Positions 38,965-52,955 of a stretch of DNA of 64,000 nt are shown here, in pieces. Each line of letters starts with the position of its first letter. Position 1 is the first letter of the stretch. The translations under genes and the position numbers were made by a program. This DNA is from Cichorium intybus (Eukaryota > Streptophyta > Magnoliopsida > Asterales > Asteraceae): NCBI GenBank assembly GCA_023525715.1, contig CM042015.1:84217250-84281249 (forward strand), read 5' to 3'. The notes under the pieces are model-generated. The model was given only the letters and a program-made list of their open reading frames with translations, made no database searches and was not told the DNA's origin.

Positions 38965-39546
38965 TAAAATAAACTTAACTTTTTGGGATTTTTTTTCAGA
39001 AAATCTACAAAACACATAATTAATGATATTTATATGTCCTGTTTTAAAAAAAATAGCTTATATGCATATCATATGTATATATGTATAGGCATATGAATAT
39101 ACATATGCATATGTATATGCATATAAATATAAAAAGAATATTATTTTTTTTAAACTATTAATCACTATATATAAAGACTAGGTTAAAAACCCGTGTGTTA
39201 CACGGTTAATATTTAAAAAACCTATATACTAAGAAAAATGTTTTATTTAATCATACAATTTGATATACGATAGAACTGTTATAAAATTTCAATAATATAA
39301 CAGAGTTATGTGTTTACAAAAAGAAAAAATAAATTACAACTAAAAAGTGTGGAATACTTTTATATTCTAAGTAATAGAGAATTAATGTCATCAGTAAAAA
39401 CACATACTCATTTAACATAAATTTTGAAAAATTTATTTGTATACAACATTGAAAGTTTTACTGGTGAGACTACCCTTCGTATCTAAAATTAATAACATTA
39501 ATCATTATCTACACTTAACTCTAGATAAAACAATATATAATTATAT

Positions 39547-39653
39547 ATTCATTGTTAAATATTTGTTTGTTTCTAAGAGAACCAAGTTTGCATACTGGTG
39601 GTCATGTACGCAAACTGATTCTCTTAGAAACAAACAAATATTTAACAATGAAT
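39547..39653. repeat. Perfect 35-bp inverted repeat (hairpin)
   Basis: The 35 bases at 39547-39581 are the exact reverse complement of 39619-39653. The loop side continues to pair imperfectly (aagtttgcatac against gtacgcaaact), leaving about 10 unpaired nt, so the total stem is near 47 bp. It lies inside Helitron 2, about 370 bp from its 3' end. Confidence 0.92.
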
Positions 39654-42303
39654 GTTTTTAACTCATCTACTATACAATTTGAGAAATTAAAATAACAAAA
39701 ATAAACAACAAAATAAACTTCCGACCACCACTTCAATAACAGATTGGTCATCAAATAGTTTTGAAACACTTTGCTATAGTTGGCGCAAATTTGGTGAAGT
39801 GCGTTGTTATTGTCTGCAGTTAACCCTTTTTAATTACAAAAACAATATGATTAGTACATCCAGGGAAAGGAAGCATGTTCAACAAAGAAAGTAGCATGCT
39901 ATATTGGGAATTTTTGTTAAATCACATTACAATTTCTTATGGTTTTTAACTGTTATATAATTATAAGGAAATTGTGTTTCTATAACATAAATTATGACAC
40001 GTAAAATCCGCAATAAAAACATCAAGATCTCAACTTTAGTTATGACAATCTTGGTCCTTTCCAAGTGTGAAACTCAATATTTCGATGATATACTTATGTC
40101 ATATACCTTTTTAAGCCACTTATTCTTATGTCATATACTTTTTTTTCTAATTAAACCGACACAACTACCTAAAACATTATTTTTTTGGCAATTTTCACCA
40201 ATAATAACTGACACATCATTTTATTTTCAATTTAAAATTGTTGCTAAGAAATCCATCTGTAAGATCTTATATAAATTGTCAAAATGATTACTTTATAGTG
40301 ATTTTCATGTAAAATGCCTTGAAAAAATATGCATTATTTTTTATGAAATTTGCCTTAAATATACCATACATATGGAATTTGAATATGAAAAGCATGAATT
40401 TTGACATCAAAAGTTAACTAAGAAAAAGTTAAAAGAGTGAAGTAATCTGTTCTTATAGTGACACAATTAAGTGTTACGTACCCGATTCATCCCAGTGATC
40501 TCTTCCTTTAGTGAAAATGGGTCAACAAAAACAAAATTCATAACAAATATTTTAGCAAGTTTATAAGTCAGTAGGATTATTATGATTAAATTTTCAGTCT
40601 TTGGCTTAAATAAATCAAATGAGACACATATATTAGCATAAAACATGGATCATTTTAGATACTAAATCACAAATAATGGAAAATAGGAATTGTGAAAACG
40701 TTAAATTTTAACTCACATTGGCTAATACATCGAAGCACCTGTACATAATTTGCAAGCCAATTTTGTCGGACTCCGATCTTTGTCTGGTCTCAACTTGAGA
40801 ATTGAGATAAAAAAAAGTTAAAAAGTTACAAATAATAAAACATAGGATAGGACATAAGAAATCATTATGATGAACTCAAATAAACTTAAAAACCAAAAAT
40901 CATTTTAACTAACTTTAGATTGCAATCCAAAATTTTGTTTCAAACTAATCTTAATTGCTCCCATTTTCCATTACGCACCATTCCCTCATGGTCATGTCAT
41001 CGGTTGGTATCATGTTGTTCCTTTTTTGGGTATATTTATACAAAGATAATTTGAATTAAGTAAGTTAACATGGAACTTCCAAAAATCAAGAAATCGTACC
41101 CTGAAACTATAGATACTTCGTTCACTTTTACTTGAGTATAATGTATGAGAGAATATTACTGGACAACGAAGCATGCTCAAAAATCATCCGCTAATACACA
41201 AAAACTCGATTAACTAAACCGTCTAAAAACATAAAATTAAACCAAGCTCAATCAAGAAGGCTGAAATTTGAGAAACCAATAAAAAATTACATGAAAAATA
41301 GGTAGTTGTATACTGGGGAAGGCAGAATTCAACCCATTCATCTTCAACATCAAAGTTAATATTTTGAAAAAAAAGAAGATTAAATCAAAGCCTGCAAATG
41401 ACATTCAAAACCTTCATAGGGACTCAAAAAAAATCCTGGATTTAGTCATGTTGACGTTCTTCGTTAAAAGATAGAGCGATTGTAATAGGGCTAAGAAATA
41501 GGAATTGAAGAGATAGTGAAGGATGTGGGAAAATGTCACTTTCAGGAGTCAGATAAACTTTATACGAATTGCCGGAATATCAAAGTGATTCCATAAACAT
41601 ATCAAACTCAATTCTGTGAAATTCATATTTGAAAAGGAAAAAATAAAAAATTTGAGGAACCCTAACATTTAAAACCCAGTTGATTTTGTTACCTGGGGTA
41701 AGAGTCGATAGGCGTTTGCTAGGACTTCAAGTCGATAACTTGCAATTCAGACTTCGCCAATTTATAAAAATAAATAATTTCAACTAATGCTTACCTTAGA
41801 CAACGTGAAGCACATCAAGGACTACGCGAGGAAGAGATAGAGATGGTAAATGCGCATAGGGTTCTTCCAGGAACATAGCTCGAGATGGAGGAGAGTGTTT
41901 GGTTTCATAATTTGAATCTTGAATAAGGGGAGAGAGTAAGTAAGAAAGAAAACTATATGATAGCAATTACAATGTAATTAGGCGTGATTTGGGGAGACTG
42001 TGGCGCAATTGAAGGAAACTGATGATCTAATTTATAAATTGAATGGAACCATAATACTGTATAGCATTATCACATTTCAAAATTTAAATCCCGTATAAAA
42101 CTGCTCCTAATTTTATGTGATTGTATTGATGTTTAGTCAAATATGGATAGGAAACTGATATGCTAAAATCTCGCCATTGTAGATGTGAATTATCTTTGGG
42201 CGGGAAAATAATTCTTTCTTGTATTATATGATGACACGTGTCATTAGACACATTAAAAAGATGCCAAGTGTCATTTTAGCTTTGCTTTATTAGAAAGGAT
42301 AGA
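39654..42303. other. Helitron 2 body, no gene recognised
   Basis: AT-rich with short ORFs in both strands. Several stretches resemble intron/UTR DNA, but no domain was found. Confidence 0.4.
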
Positions 42304-42401
42304 TTTTGGGTATCATTTTTTTTTTCAAAAATATTGTGTTGAAAAAATATTCCAAAATAGTTCTTAGGTTGTCACACTTTTTAAGATTATTTCTCGATCT
42401 C

Positions 42402-42606
<205 letters not shown>

Positions 42607-42860
42607 TATGAAAAATTAAATTTATTATGTCAATGTATTAAACAATATTGACCAATCATTACGTATCTAGAATTCTGAATTCAAATATATTCTAAAATCA
42701 TGTCTTGTTATATTATGATATGTGGTTTTCTTCATTCACATCAAATTATTTGGTGCACCTCTCCCCTGTCCCTCTTTTTTTTCCTTATTTTGTGTTTTTG
42801 TTGTTACTTAAATTGTAGTTTTTTGTTTATTTTCTTCTTTGTCGTTTTTTTTTCTTTTTC

Positions 42861-42861
<1 letters not shown>

Positions 42862-42909
<48 letters not shown>
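42862..42909. repeat. (TTA)n microsatellite
   Basis: About 16 TTA units. Confidence 0.9.
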
Positions 42910-42910
<1 letters not shown>

Positions 42911-43530
42911 GTATATTACAATTTTAGTTTTTGTGGTTGCCAAAAGATTGCGTTGTTGGTCCCTAGTCCATGTAAAAGACTAGATTACATTTTTTAATTT
43001 ATTTTACATTTTTTAACTTATTATTTATTTAGGTGATTAAAAAATACACCCCCATCCCTACCCTCGCTACCCCGTCTCTCTCTCTCTCTCTCTTTCAAAA
43101 TTTGCAGCTTCATAGATGAGTAGACAACTTACCATGGAAGCTTATGCAAAGAACTAGAACTATTTTTTCAACTATTTATTTATCATAGAACTGCAGACTC
43201 AAATATTTTCCACAAGTACATTGGCATGAATGTGTTCTTGTTGTTATGTATCCATACTTTGAAAGTCCCCATTCTGATTCTAATTTCACTACAAAAATCT
43301 GTAGCCATCTTATCACCATATCTATGCACTTCCACCCTAATGTCTCTGCAAAAACCGTGCTGGGCTGCATGTCATAAAAATCATGCGTAGACGGCAGCGG
43401 CTGGTGGTGCACTTTTCCATTTAGGGGGTGGTGTGTATTTTTTTAATTACTAAAATAAATAATATGTTAAAAAAATGGGGGAAATTAGAAAGGGTAATTT
43501 GGTCTTTTTACATGGACCAAAGACCAATAG
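42905..43530. mobile_element. Short MULE-like element
   Basis: The left repeat (ggtccctagtccatgtaaaa, ttaatttattttac, gtgattaaaaaatacaccc) is inverted at the right side (ggtctttttacatggacc, attactaaaataaataa, ggggtggtgtgtattttt). The same C-rich plus (CT)n module as in the elements at 32.6 and 57.5 kb follows the left repeat. The outermost right 45 bp are lost or diverged, and no target duplication was found. Confidence 0.6.
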
Positions 43531-43917
43531 TAAATAAAGTATTTTTATTAATTATTTGGTACATTAAATATGTCAATTACATTGTACTAGAAAACCAGTG
43601 TCCGACATGATCACAAAAAATCATTAATTAATCTTCGAAGTACATTAATAATTCTTATAAACTTGATTGAATTTATTAAAAATTACAAAATTGTTTATAC
43701 AATTTCAAAATAATCATGAAATTTTGTTAAATAACAACAGTAATATTAATAATCTGATAATAACATAATAATAATGAATATAATAATAAAAGAAAACACA
43801 ACAATCATAAACTTGAACGATAAAAAATAAACGACTTAGTGTGCGACTAAATGCGTGATTTTTTGTAAATCACATTGATCAATCTTAAATGTGAGCAATT
43901 AAAGATAAACGATGACG

Positions 43918-43975
<58 letters not shown>

Positions 43976-45751
43976 ATAAATTGTAAACATGAACGATAAA
44001 AATAAACGACTAAACACGTGGTTTTTTATAAATAATATTGGCTAGTCGTAAACGTAACCAATTAAATGCGTGACTTTTCGTAAATCATACGGATAAATTA
44101 TAAACTTTTATCAAATAATAGTAATAATAATAATAAGGATAATAATATTACTAATATAATAATAATAAAAGTAATAATTTAATAATAATAATACATAAAA
44201 CATAAAAAACAAAAATAAAAGAAAACATGGTAGCGAAGATTTAGGGTCCGTTATAATTTGTACAGTTACGCCGCCATATTATATACCTTCAATTATAATG
44301 AATAAAACAATTTAAAAAGAATAAAGAGATTCGTACAGTTACGCCGCCATATTATATAGCTTCAATTATTCTATTAATTAAAATCCGTCATTTTTGGGTA
44401 TGTAACATGGTGACCCCTTTTTTTTTAACGCGGGTCCTTACCCGGATCCGGGTGTTCTTCTCGGAAACATATATTTTTCAATTAAAAGAGTCAATGGTTA
44501 TTAATCATCTTCCCTGGATTCCCAGGTTGGAAATGACAAAGTCCATGTGATTTCACGTTTTTTACATTGTACTTTTTACATTTTGATTATACCAAGTGAC
44601 AGAGTAAAATAAGAATATTCACTAAATATTATGTTCATATTTAGAAAAAAGGTAAAGAGAAAAAAAAAACTATAGCTTATAGAAAGGAAGATCGTTGTGC
44701 AACATTTGTTATATTGATGTATAGTATGAGAATATCTTTTTTCTTGTATGAATAATGCAAAACTAATATCGAACATTATTATTGTGTTGCATCTACTAAA
44801 AACTACTAGTAGATTATCTAGTATAAAATCTTAAGCTCATCACTAGATCTATAACGTATATATCATTTAGTAAAAACGTCCAAACTCAAATATAGTTATA
44901 TATTATAAACTAAATGAATCCTTTAACGTTGTTGTGTATATATATAACTTTATAGTTACAATAATAATAATAATATCTTGTTAAAATATTGAAGTAAATA
45001 TCATTTATTATGAAATCACGGTTTTAATATACTAAATTAAACTCTTGATCTAAAACATTGTCATTATCTTAAAGTCAGTCATAAATGAATAACTGTTAAA
45101 AATTAAAATAGCTGATGTTTATGATATTTAACAAAATTTATGTATTTTTAAAGTTACAATATTATTTTTAATATTAAAAAAGAAATAAGAAAAATGTCAA
45201 GTAATTAAAAGTTTTTCTTTAATTTTTGAAAATTATAATTATTATTGCAATAAATAATTGTTAATCATAAATCGTTTTACTTGAATAACTTCTTTGAAGA
45301 CTATAAATCTTTGACATTCATAACAAATATAATAAAATGTTATGAATGGTATCTGTTTTCCATAATTTTATATCTTAAGAAATAAACAAAAATAAATATA
45401 ATGTTTATGGTGGAAATATTCTTTTTAGGCTTATTAACATTGAATTGACGTTCTTTCTAAACCAATCTACATAAATCAAAATTTGTTATTTTTATATCAT
45501 AATAATCAAATGATAACATGGTAGCGAAGATTTAGGTTCCGTTATAATTTGTATTTATCATGTAACATGGTAGCGAGGATTCAGGGTCCATAATGATTTT
45601 TATTGCCATGTCGCTTATTTTGGGGATTAAATATTAATCAAACCCAATTAAGGTATATTATCCAATTAAAAAAGTCAATAATTATCAATCATCTTCGCTG
45701 GATTCGCAGGTTGGAAATACAAAGTCCATGTGTATTCAAGTTTTTTACAAC
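43531..45751. other. AT-rich region with (AAT)n tracts and a duplicated block
   Basis: Contains (AAT)n at 43918-43972 and related triplet runs. A block around 44225-44575 (acatggtagcgaagattta, later ggattcccaggttggaaat, caaagtccatgtg) recurs at 45518-45755. No gene supported. Confidence 0.5.
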
Positions 45752-45798
45752 GGACGTGTTTGGGAAACTAGCTGGAAACTGATAGCTGGTGGCGAGAT

Positions 45799-45884
<86 letters not shown>
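45752..45884. mobile_element. MITE terminus running into a (TA)n array
   Basis: acgtgtttgggaaactagc plus gctggaaactgatagctgg looks like one end of a MITE. It is cut off by an 84-bp TA array (45801-45884), and no second end is visible. Confidence 0.4.
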
Positions 45885-45887
<3 letters not shown>

Positions 45888-46188
45888 GAATTGGTTAGTA
45901 CCATACAGTTATAAATTCTATATCGTTACCGTACCAAAATTATTTGATTGGTATCATACTTTTAACCAAAAATGCATGTTGGCTACCAAACATATTGGTT
46001 ACCAATATTCTTGGTTCAGTTGATAACTTATTTGTGGTTTTTCATGGTATATATTTAACAACCCTAGTATCTATCTATCCATCTCGTATAAATAAGATTA
46101 TTCAAATTAATGTGGTTCAAGATAAATGATTTATCTTTTATCATATTTTTTTTCTTTTTATCCCAAATAGCTTCATAGAAAAAAAAAA

Positions 46189-46332
<144 letters not shown>

Positions 46333-46450
46333 TGAATATCGGTGAGATATCATTTATCGGCCTTGAGAAAAATATCGGTCCCGCGAAAATTGGTGATATT
46401 TATCGATATTTTGATACGAGATATCGATGATATCTATTTTTACAAAATGC
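46333..46450. repeat. gatatcgg-type repeat fragment
   Basis: Repeated atatcggtgagatatc / gatatttatcgatattt text, apparently one end of an unclassified MITE adjoining the microsatellite. Confidence 0.35.
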
Positions 46451-46737
46451 TTTTTTTTTTTCACTCTAAGTTTAGTTAATCCCAAAATACAAATGTCCAA
46501 TAGGTACAATTCAAACCTGATCGACCGATACATGCTAAAACCTAAAAATGATGATGAGGATGCGATTGGAGTTTAAGTAGAAGGTATTGATGAAGAATTT
46601 GGATTTATTAGATGATGTTGATTCAAATGTCAATCTCGTAGCTTACGATTAGATTATGTTTCACACATTGACACTTTTGAGTTTTGGGATTTGACTTTTA
46701 ATATTACTATTATTAGTATTATATATGATTTACATTA

Positions 46738-47424
<687 letters not shown>

Positions 47425-47950
47425 CACTACAACAAAATGAAGCTATTGCAACACCTGTAAAGTGTGGCATTATCCTTTAAATGTGTTATGTTAGGCCTAC
47501 TCATGCCTTAGGTCTCGTTGTCTTAGACCTAAAGAAATACTTTTTTAGATTGAGCAACACTTCTAAAACTGTTGACTTTGTCTTAAAAGTGCAAAACTTT
47601 TAAAACACAACACTTTTTATACAAAGTACAACACTTTTCCATTGCTCATGTAAGCCTACAACAACACTATCACATATCATATACAACAAATGCCACATTT
47701 TCTAATTTCTCCCAACAACATATAACAACACTTTTACCTCTAAAGTGCAACACTTCTAATGTTTTACATTATAAATGTGTCAATACTTTTCTTTCTCTTT
47801 TGACAACATGTACAGGGTTTCTAATTGTAGAAGTGAAACACTTTTCCTAAGTCTAATCAACACTTTATTATATGCCACATTTATTAGTTGATTTGTAGCA
47901 TTTTTGCTACTAATTAGAGATGTTATAATATGAATTACTAATTTGTTTCA
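47425..47950. mobile_element. Terminus and subterminal repeats of a CACTA element
   Basis: Starts CACTACAACAAAATG, a CACTA-type terminus, and is followed over about 450 bp by at least eight copies of an acaacacttt/aaagtgttg motif in both orientations, typical of CACTA subterminal transposase-binding repeats. The matching inverted end is not in the window, so the element is truncated or was disrupted by the copia sequence to the right. Confidence 0.6.
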
Positions 47951-48900
47951 ACTACAAAAGCAACATTATATCATAGATAACATCATACCGTAAGTTGATA
48001 CATATGTCCATATTCAAAATAACAAACGTGAAATATATAGTCTACATAAAATATGTCTATTACAATTAAAAGAAATATAATATTCCTCCTCCATTTTTAT
48101 TTTTTATTGTTCCATTGGATCATATTTGCAAGTCTCCATGTACTGCTTCACATACCCAAAAACAAACCTTGTATGCAAAAATATAGAAAAATCATTAGTA
48201 TTTATTTAATACATCATAATTATACAACTAGTAATAGTATTTAAATCAAGTGATGGTGATTAAATACCAAGATTTAGCTTGGAGTTGATGCCAAAATACC
48301 AAAAAGTCCATAAAAACTTTGTAGATGAATGGATGGTTATCAAAACGCACTCTTTAATATTTATAACGTTCAATATCTCAAATTTAGCAATGTGGCCATT
48401 AATCTCTTCAACAAGAACGATGTGGATAGTTCATCAAAAGGAGTACATAATCTAGCAAAAAGGGTTGTTAAAAATTGGATTAGAAAACTGTATTTTGCAT
48501 GACAACTAGTCAATATAGCCGAGGAATCATAAAAATTAAACATGTTTCTAATATGTACTAAAGAGGCCAATGAAACTTCTAAAAACTTTGTCGAGTCTTG
48601 CAACCAAAAATAGTAGGAATAAAAAAACAAAAGTAAACAAAGTTTATATATTACAAGGGTGGAAATCACAATCTTAAAGTAAGAAAAAGTATGGATTTAA
48701 ATGAGCCAAGCTCAAGCTTACTTAGGTCCAGGATCAGCTCGCCTCATTTACATCCTTAATTTAAGATTTAGTGGTCACACGAATATACGAAACAATATCA
48801 ATCAGAGAGGAAAAGTAACAATATTTCGCGTGCGTAACTAGAAAAGACTAACCATGTAAAAGTAAGACGCCAATGTTCCAAGGATGGTAACGGTTGATAT
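47951..48900. other. Unassigned segment
   Basis: A 99-residue minus-strand ORF (48370-48669) with FYDSSAILTSCHAKYSFLIQ is open, but I recognise no family. It could be interior sequence of the CACTA element. Confidence 0.3.
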
Positions 48901-50278
48901 CCATTTGCCAAAGAGTTTCTCACCTTGAAATCATGGTAAGTAATTGAAAATTAGCATACTAACAAATTAGATTAATGCATCAAACAGTCTTATATTTTAT
49001 AGTATCACATATTGAGATATTAAACAATGAATACATAAGTTGTTAATACTTTTCTGGAATTATAAGTGCTTATTAGCAGTCTCACTAACTTGTTATGTCA
49101 GTGGGCATATATTCAATAGATTCCCACTTTCAAATGTCATAACAATATATTTGTATTCCCAAAAATATATAAGGTATGTCATCAGGGACAATTACAGAGA
49201 TCAAAACCCTAATCTATGAGCCAGTCCTTAGGTTAGTGATTAAATAGCCCTTTGTTCTCTATAACCTTATGAATATTATGACATGGATAGACATCGATCT
49301 AAATGTTCAATATTATATTTCTCAATAGAATTCATAGTGACCTCAAACGCAGACTACACAATTGATTCTACTTCAATCCCGTTTGAGCATCACCATACTT
49401 TTATTGTTAACACTGAATTATTGAAGGGCTCATAGATATCACTTCTACCATAGTCTAGAAGTACCATACTTAGTCATTCCCTGTATAATTGTTAGGTACA
49501 GACAACATTGGAGAATGCCAAAGGACATACAAATTGGGAGTAAAGAATCGTATGTATCTTCGTTTTAAGGACTTAATATATTGCCATATTAGAACTATAT
49601 ATAACATTTTCCATGAAGTAATCTCTAAGTGTGGGTTACATTAATACTTGACCTCTCTAAAGTACATATGAGTGTAGTCGCATGTCTATGATATATCCAT
49701 CTCCATGGATAATCCACTAACACCTAACATCAGTCTTAATTCACTACATCCTTCCATAAAGAATGATTAACTGTAGAAATTTTGAATAAACATGTATTGA
49801 GGGATGTAAATAAACATGCAAAATAGAACACAACAATTCACTAATGAATATAATTACTCCCAACATATATGATAATATATGCATAATAATCATTATATCA
49901 TACAAAGTGCATACTATATAAGTTCCCAACTAAGATAAATTCATTTAGCCAAATCCAATATGATGAAACTCTAGTAACGATAATGTCTCCTTTCTGAAAA
50001 ACTTTATGATATTTCCTCTATATACATTGTGTGCATTTATGTGACCTACACTCTGTAGCTAAAATGAATGCACCCTCATTGTCATAGTAAATCTCATGGA
50101 ATTTTGTATGCCTAAAACCAAACGAATATCTCTAATTAACTTATTCATCCATATAGCCTCCTTTGCAACTTTATTAGATGCGATATACTTAGCCTCCATT
50201 ATCAAATCAACTATGGTATATTGTTTGGAACTCTTTCAAGTCACCACTCCTACATTCAATAAGAACAAGAGTCCTAGC

Positions 50279-50945
50279 TATTGGGATTCAATCATATAAA
50301 CACAAAAATCATACATCGGAAGTCTTAATAAGATCAAATCACATAATATACTTGAACATAATTCAGGATCATGTAGTTCATATCAGTTACAACAACTTTA
50401 AATCATAAACAAAATATACCTATGCTAATCTCCTTTTTTGATTTATGGTTAGTGTCAAGATTGTAGAGGATGAAAAAGATCCAAAGTAGAATCCCTCTAG
50501 TGATTCACACCAGGATCTCCAGACAGATAAGAGTTTCCACTTAGGAAAGGAGGCAAATATCAAAGCCCTAGAAAGGGATTGAAAATAGCAAAAAGGGAGA
50601 GAGGGATGAGGGTTGGCGGCTCCTTTGGAGGCTTGGGATGCCTTAGGGTTTGACCCAAGGCCTTTTTGCAGCCACCCCTGGACTTGTCTGAATTAATTAA
50701 ACCTTTAATTAATTACAATCCAATCCCTGAAATTAATTTCTATAAATTAATTCCAAATTAATTTATGAATTATTTGATGATTAGTTTCTAATTAGTTTAT
50801 TTCTCAATAAATTAATAGAGTAATCATTCCTTTTTATTTTTCTAACTTTTTTTTGTTTTTCTAGGTCATGAGGGCAACCCAAAAGAACCCTGCTATTATT
50901 AAAAATATTACCACTAGTTGATGACCTTGGACACTAATTCCAACA
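50279..50945 (-). mobile_element. Solo LTR nested in copia RNase H
   Basis: On the minus strand it starts TGTTGGAATTAGTGTCC and ends CCCAATA (CA mutated to TA). CTAGC is present on both sides (50274-50278, 50946-50950), a 5-bp target duplication. Removing the 667-bp LTR and one CTAGC restores the order NIDESC to LLFLLNVGVVT of the copia protein. Confidence 0.82.
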
Positions 50946-51328
50946 CTAGCTACAACATGATTCATCTATATTAGTTTGGAAGTTTATATCAGTGTAACCC
51001 TTTACCTCGAGTTGTTCCGTATAGCTATATATCAAGAACATATCTTTTGTTCTTCCCAAATACTTGATAATTCTCTTGACTAGTATCAAATAAGCCTAAC
51101 TACGATTTTTATGATATCGACTTGTCATCCTCAAGGCACAGGACACATCAGGACTAGTATATATATATCATGTAATACATGATCGATCCTATAACAGAAG
51201 AATATGATACTCGACTCGTCTATTCTACTTTCTCATCCGAACTAGAACACCAAGCTCTACTCAATGTCAAACCATGTTGTATAAGTGTTAACCCATCCTT
51301 CAACCATTGCATATTAAATTTCTTCATG

Positions 51329-51459
<131 letters not shown>

Positions 51460-52380
51460 TCTAGGTACTTTGGCTTAACCCAATAAGGTGTCCAAATTTG
51501 TCTCTATTGATCTTGATGCCCTAAATGTATGTTGCATCTCAAATGTCCTTTATAGAAAAGAAAATCCTTAGCTAATATTTTACACTTTTAAAAGTAGGAT
51601 ATCGTTTCTTGTAATGATTATGCCATCGATAAATATAACAAGGAACAATATAGTGCTCCTACTAGCCTTGACATATACACATAGTTTATCATCACTTCTG
51701 GTTTAACCAAACTCTTTGATTTTCTTATCAAATCAAAGATACTAACTATGAGATGCTATCTAGAGTCTACAAATGGACTTTTAAAGCCTACAAACTCTAT
51801 TTAGATGCTTAGGTTGTAGAAAATCGTCATGGGGTATCACGAACATGGCTTTTAGATTTTTTCAATTTAGGAAATCAAGTAGCTTTTACATTTATTTTCA
51901 TGTCTTATAGTCATAAAATGATGCTATGACAATCAATATCATAAGTAAGTTTAACCTAGCTATATGTGAAAAAGTTTCACTATAGTCTACACCATGAGTT
52001 TGTAACTAAACCTTTGCTACCAATATTGTCTTGTGTGTGTAACTTGCCATCTATGTATGTCTTCATCTTGAACATCCATTTACCTGAAGTTTTTAATAGT
52101 TCGGTGGTCAACAAACCAAGTATAATACTTGATTATTGTATATATTTTGCATCTCTCTTTCCATAGCCTCCTTCTAATTAGGAGATTCGAGGCCTATCAT
52201 TGTCACATGATATCTTGTAGGTTTATCATGATCTACATAGACTCATCTACATTAGATATAAGTAAACAATATCTTTCTAGTGAACTTTTATGCTCTAACA
52301 GACTAACAGATAATAGGTGGAACTATGTCGAATTCCTTAATAATTAAGAAAAAACTAAAGAGAAAGAAAGCCTTAAGGTT

Positions 52381-52955
52381 TGTGAATGCATATTAGACAT
52401 CTAAATCCCTTGAAAGAGGCTAAGAATTTTGTTCACCCTCTCTCATCCTCATCTTTCTCTTTAACAATGCAAAAAACACAAACCACAAGAAAGAATGCTT
52501 ACACACTTTTTTGATTGGATTTCTATTTTGGGTTACAACTATGATAGTGAGATTCTACTTTAGATCCTCCTGTGTTTCTTCTTGATATTCGAAGGGTATA
52601 CACATATAAACCTTATTTGTCGTTTAATTTAGTTATAGTAAATTAATGAACATAAATCCAATGACTTGATCATGATGTTTTATTTAATTGCTTCTATTGC
52701 TTGATTTGTTCTTGTTATTTTAAATAAGTGTCATGATCCAACACTACACATGACCTACATACTTTTCGGAAGAATATAAGACCATAAATTAACACTAGGT
52801 AAGCTAATATAGAATAATTGTGAAACTATTTTACAAATATGTAGTAAAATAGTTTATGATACTCAAACTTGCATTATGGGTGTTTACTTAGGATTGTTAG
52901 ATTTTCTAAACAAAGGTTATAAATAAAATTTGGTACTAACAATAAAGATTTTAGC
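52381..52955. other. AT-rich spacer between copia and MULE remnants
   Basis: No supported gene. Confidence 0.4.

Larger units (their letters stand above)
39178..42303 (-). mobile_element. Complete non-autonomous Helitron 2
   Basis: On the minus strand it begins TCTATCCTTTCTAATAAAGC at 42303 and ends CTAG at 39178. Host bases are A before and T after. A 3' hairpin-like block (ccgtgt gtt acacgg) lies just inside the CTAG end. No Rep/helicase gene and no target duplication. Internal sequence has a leader-like stretch at about 41780-41960 but no protein family I recognise. It contains a long perfect inverted repeat near its 3' end. Confidence 0.85.

Noticed and set aside
39437..39661. 74-aa ORF over the hairpin in Helitron 2
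   Set aside because: It reads straight across both arms of the inverted repeat, and the translation has no recognisable feature.
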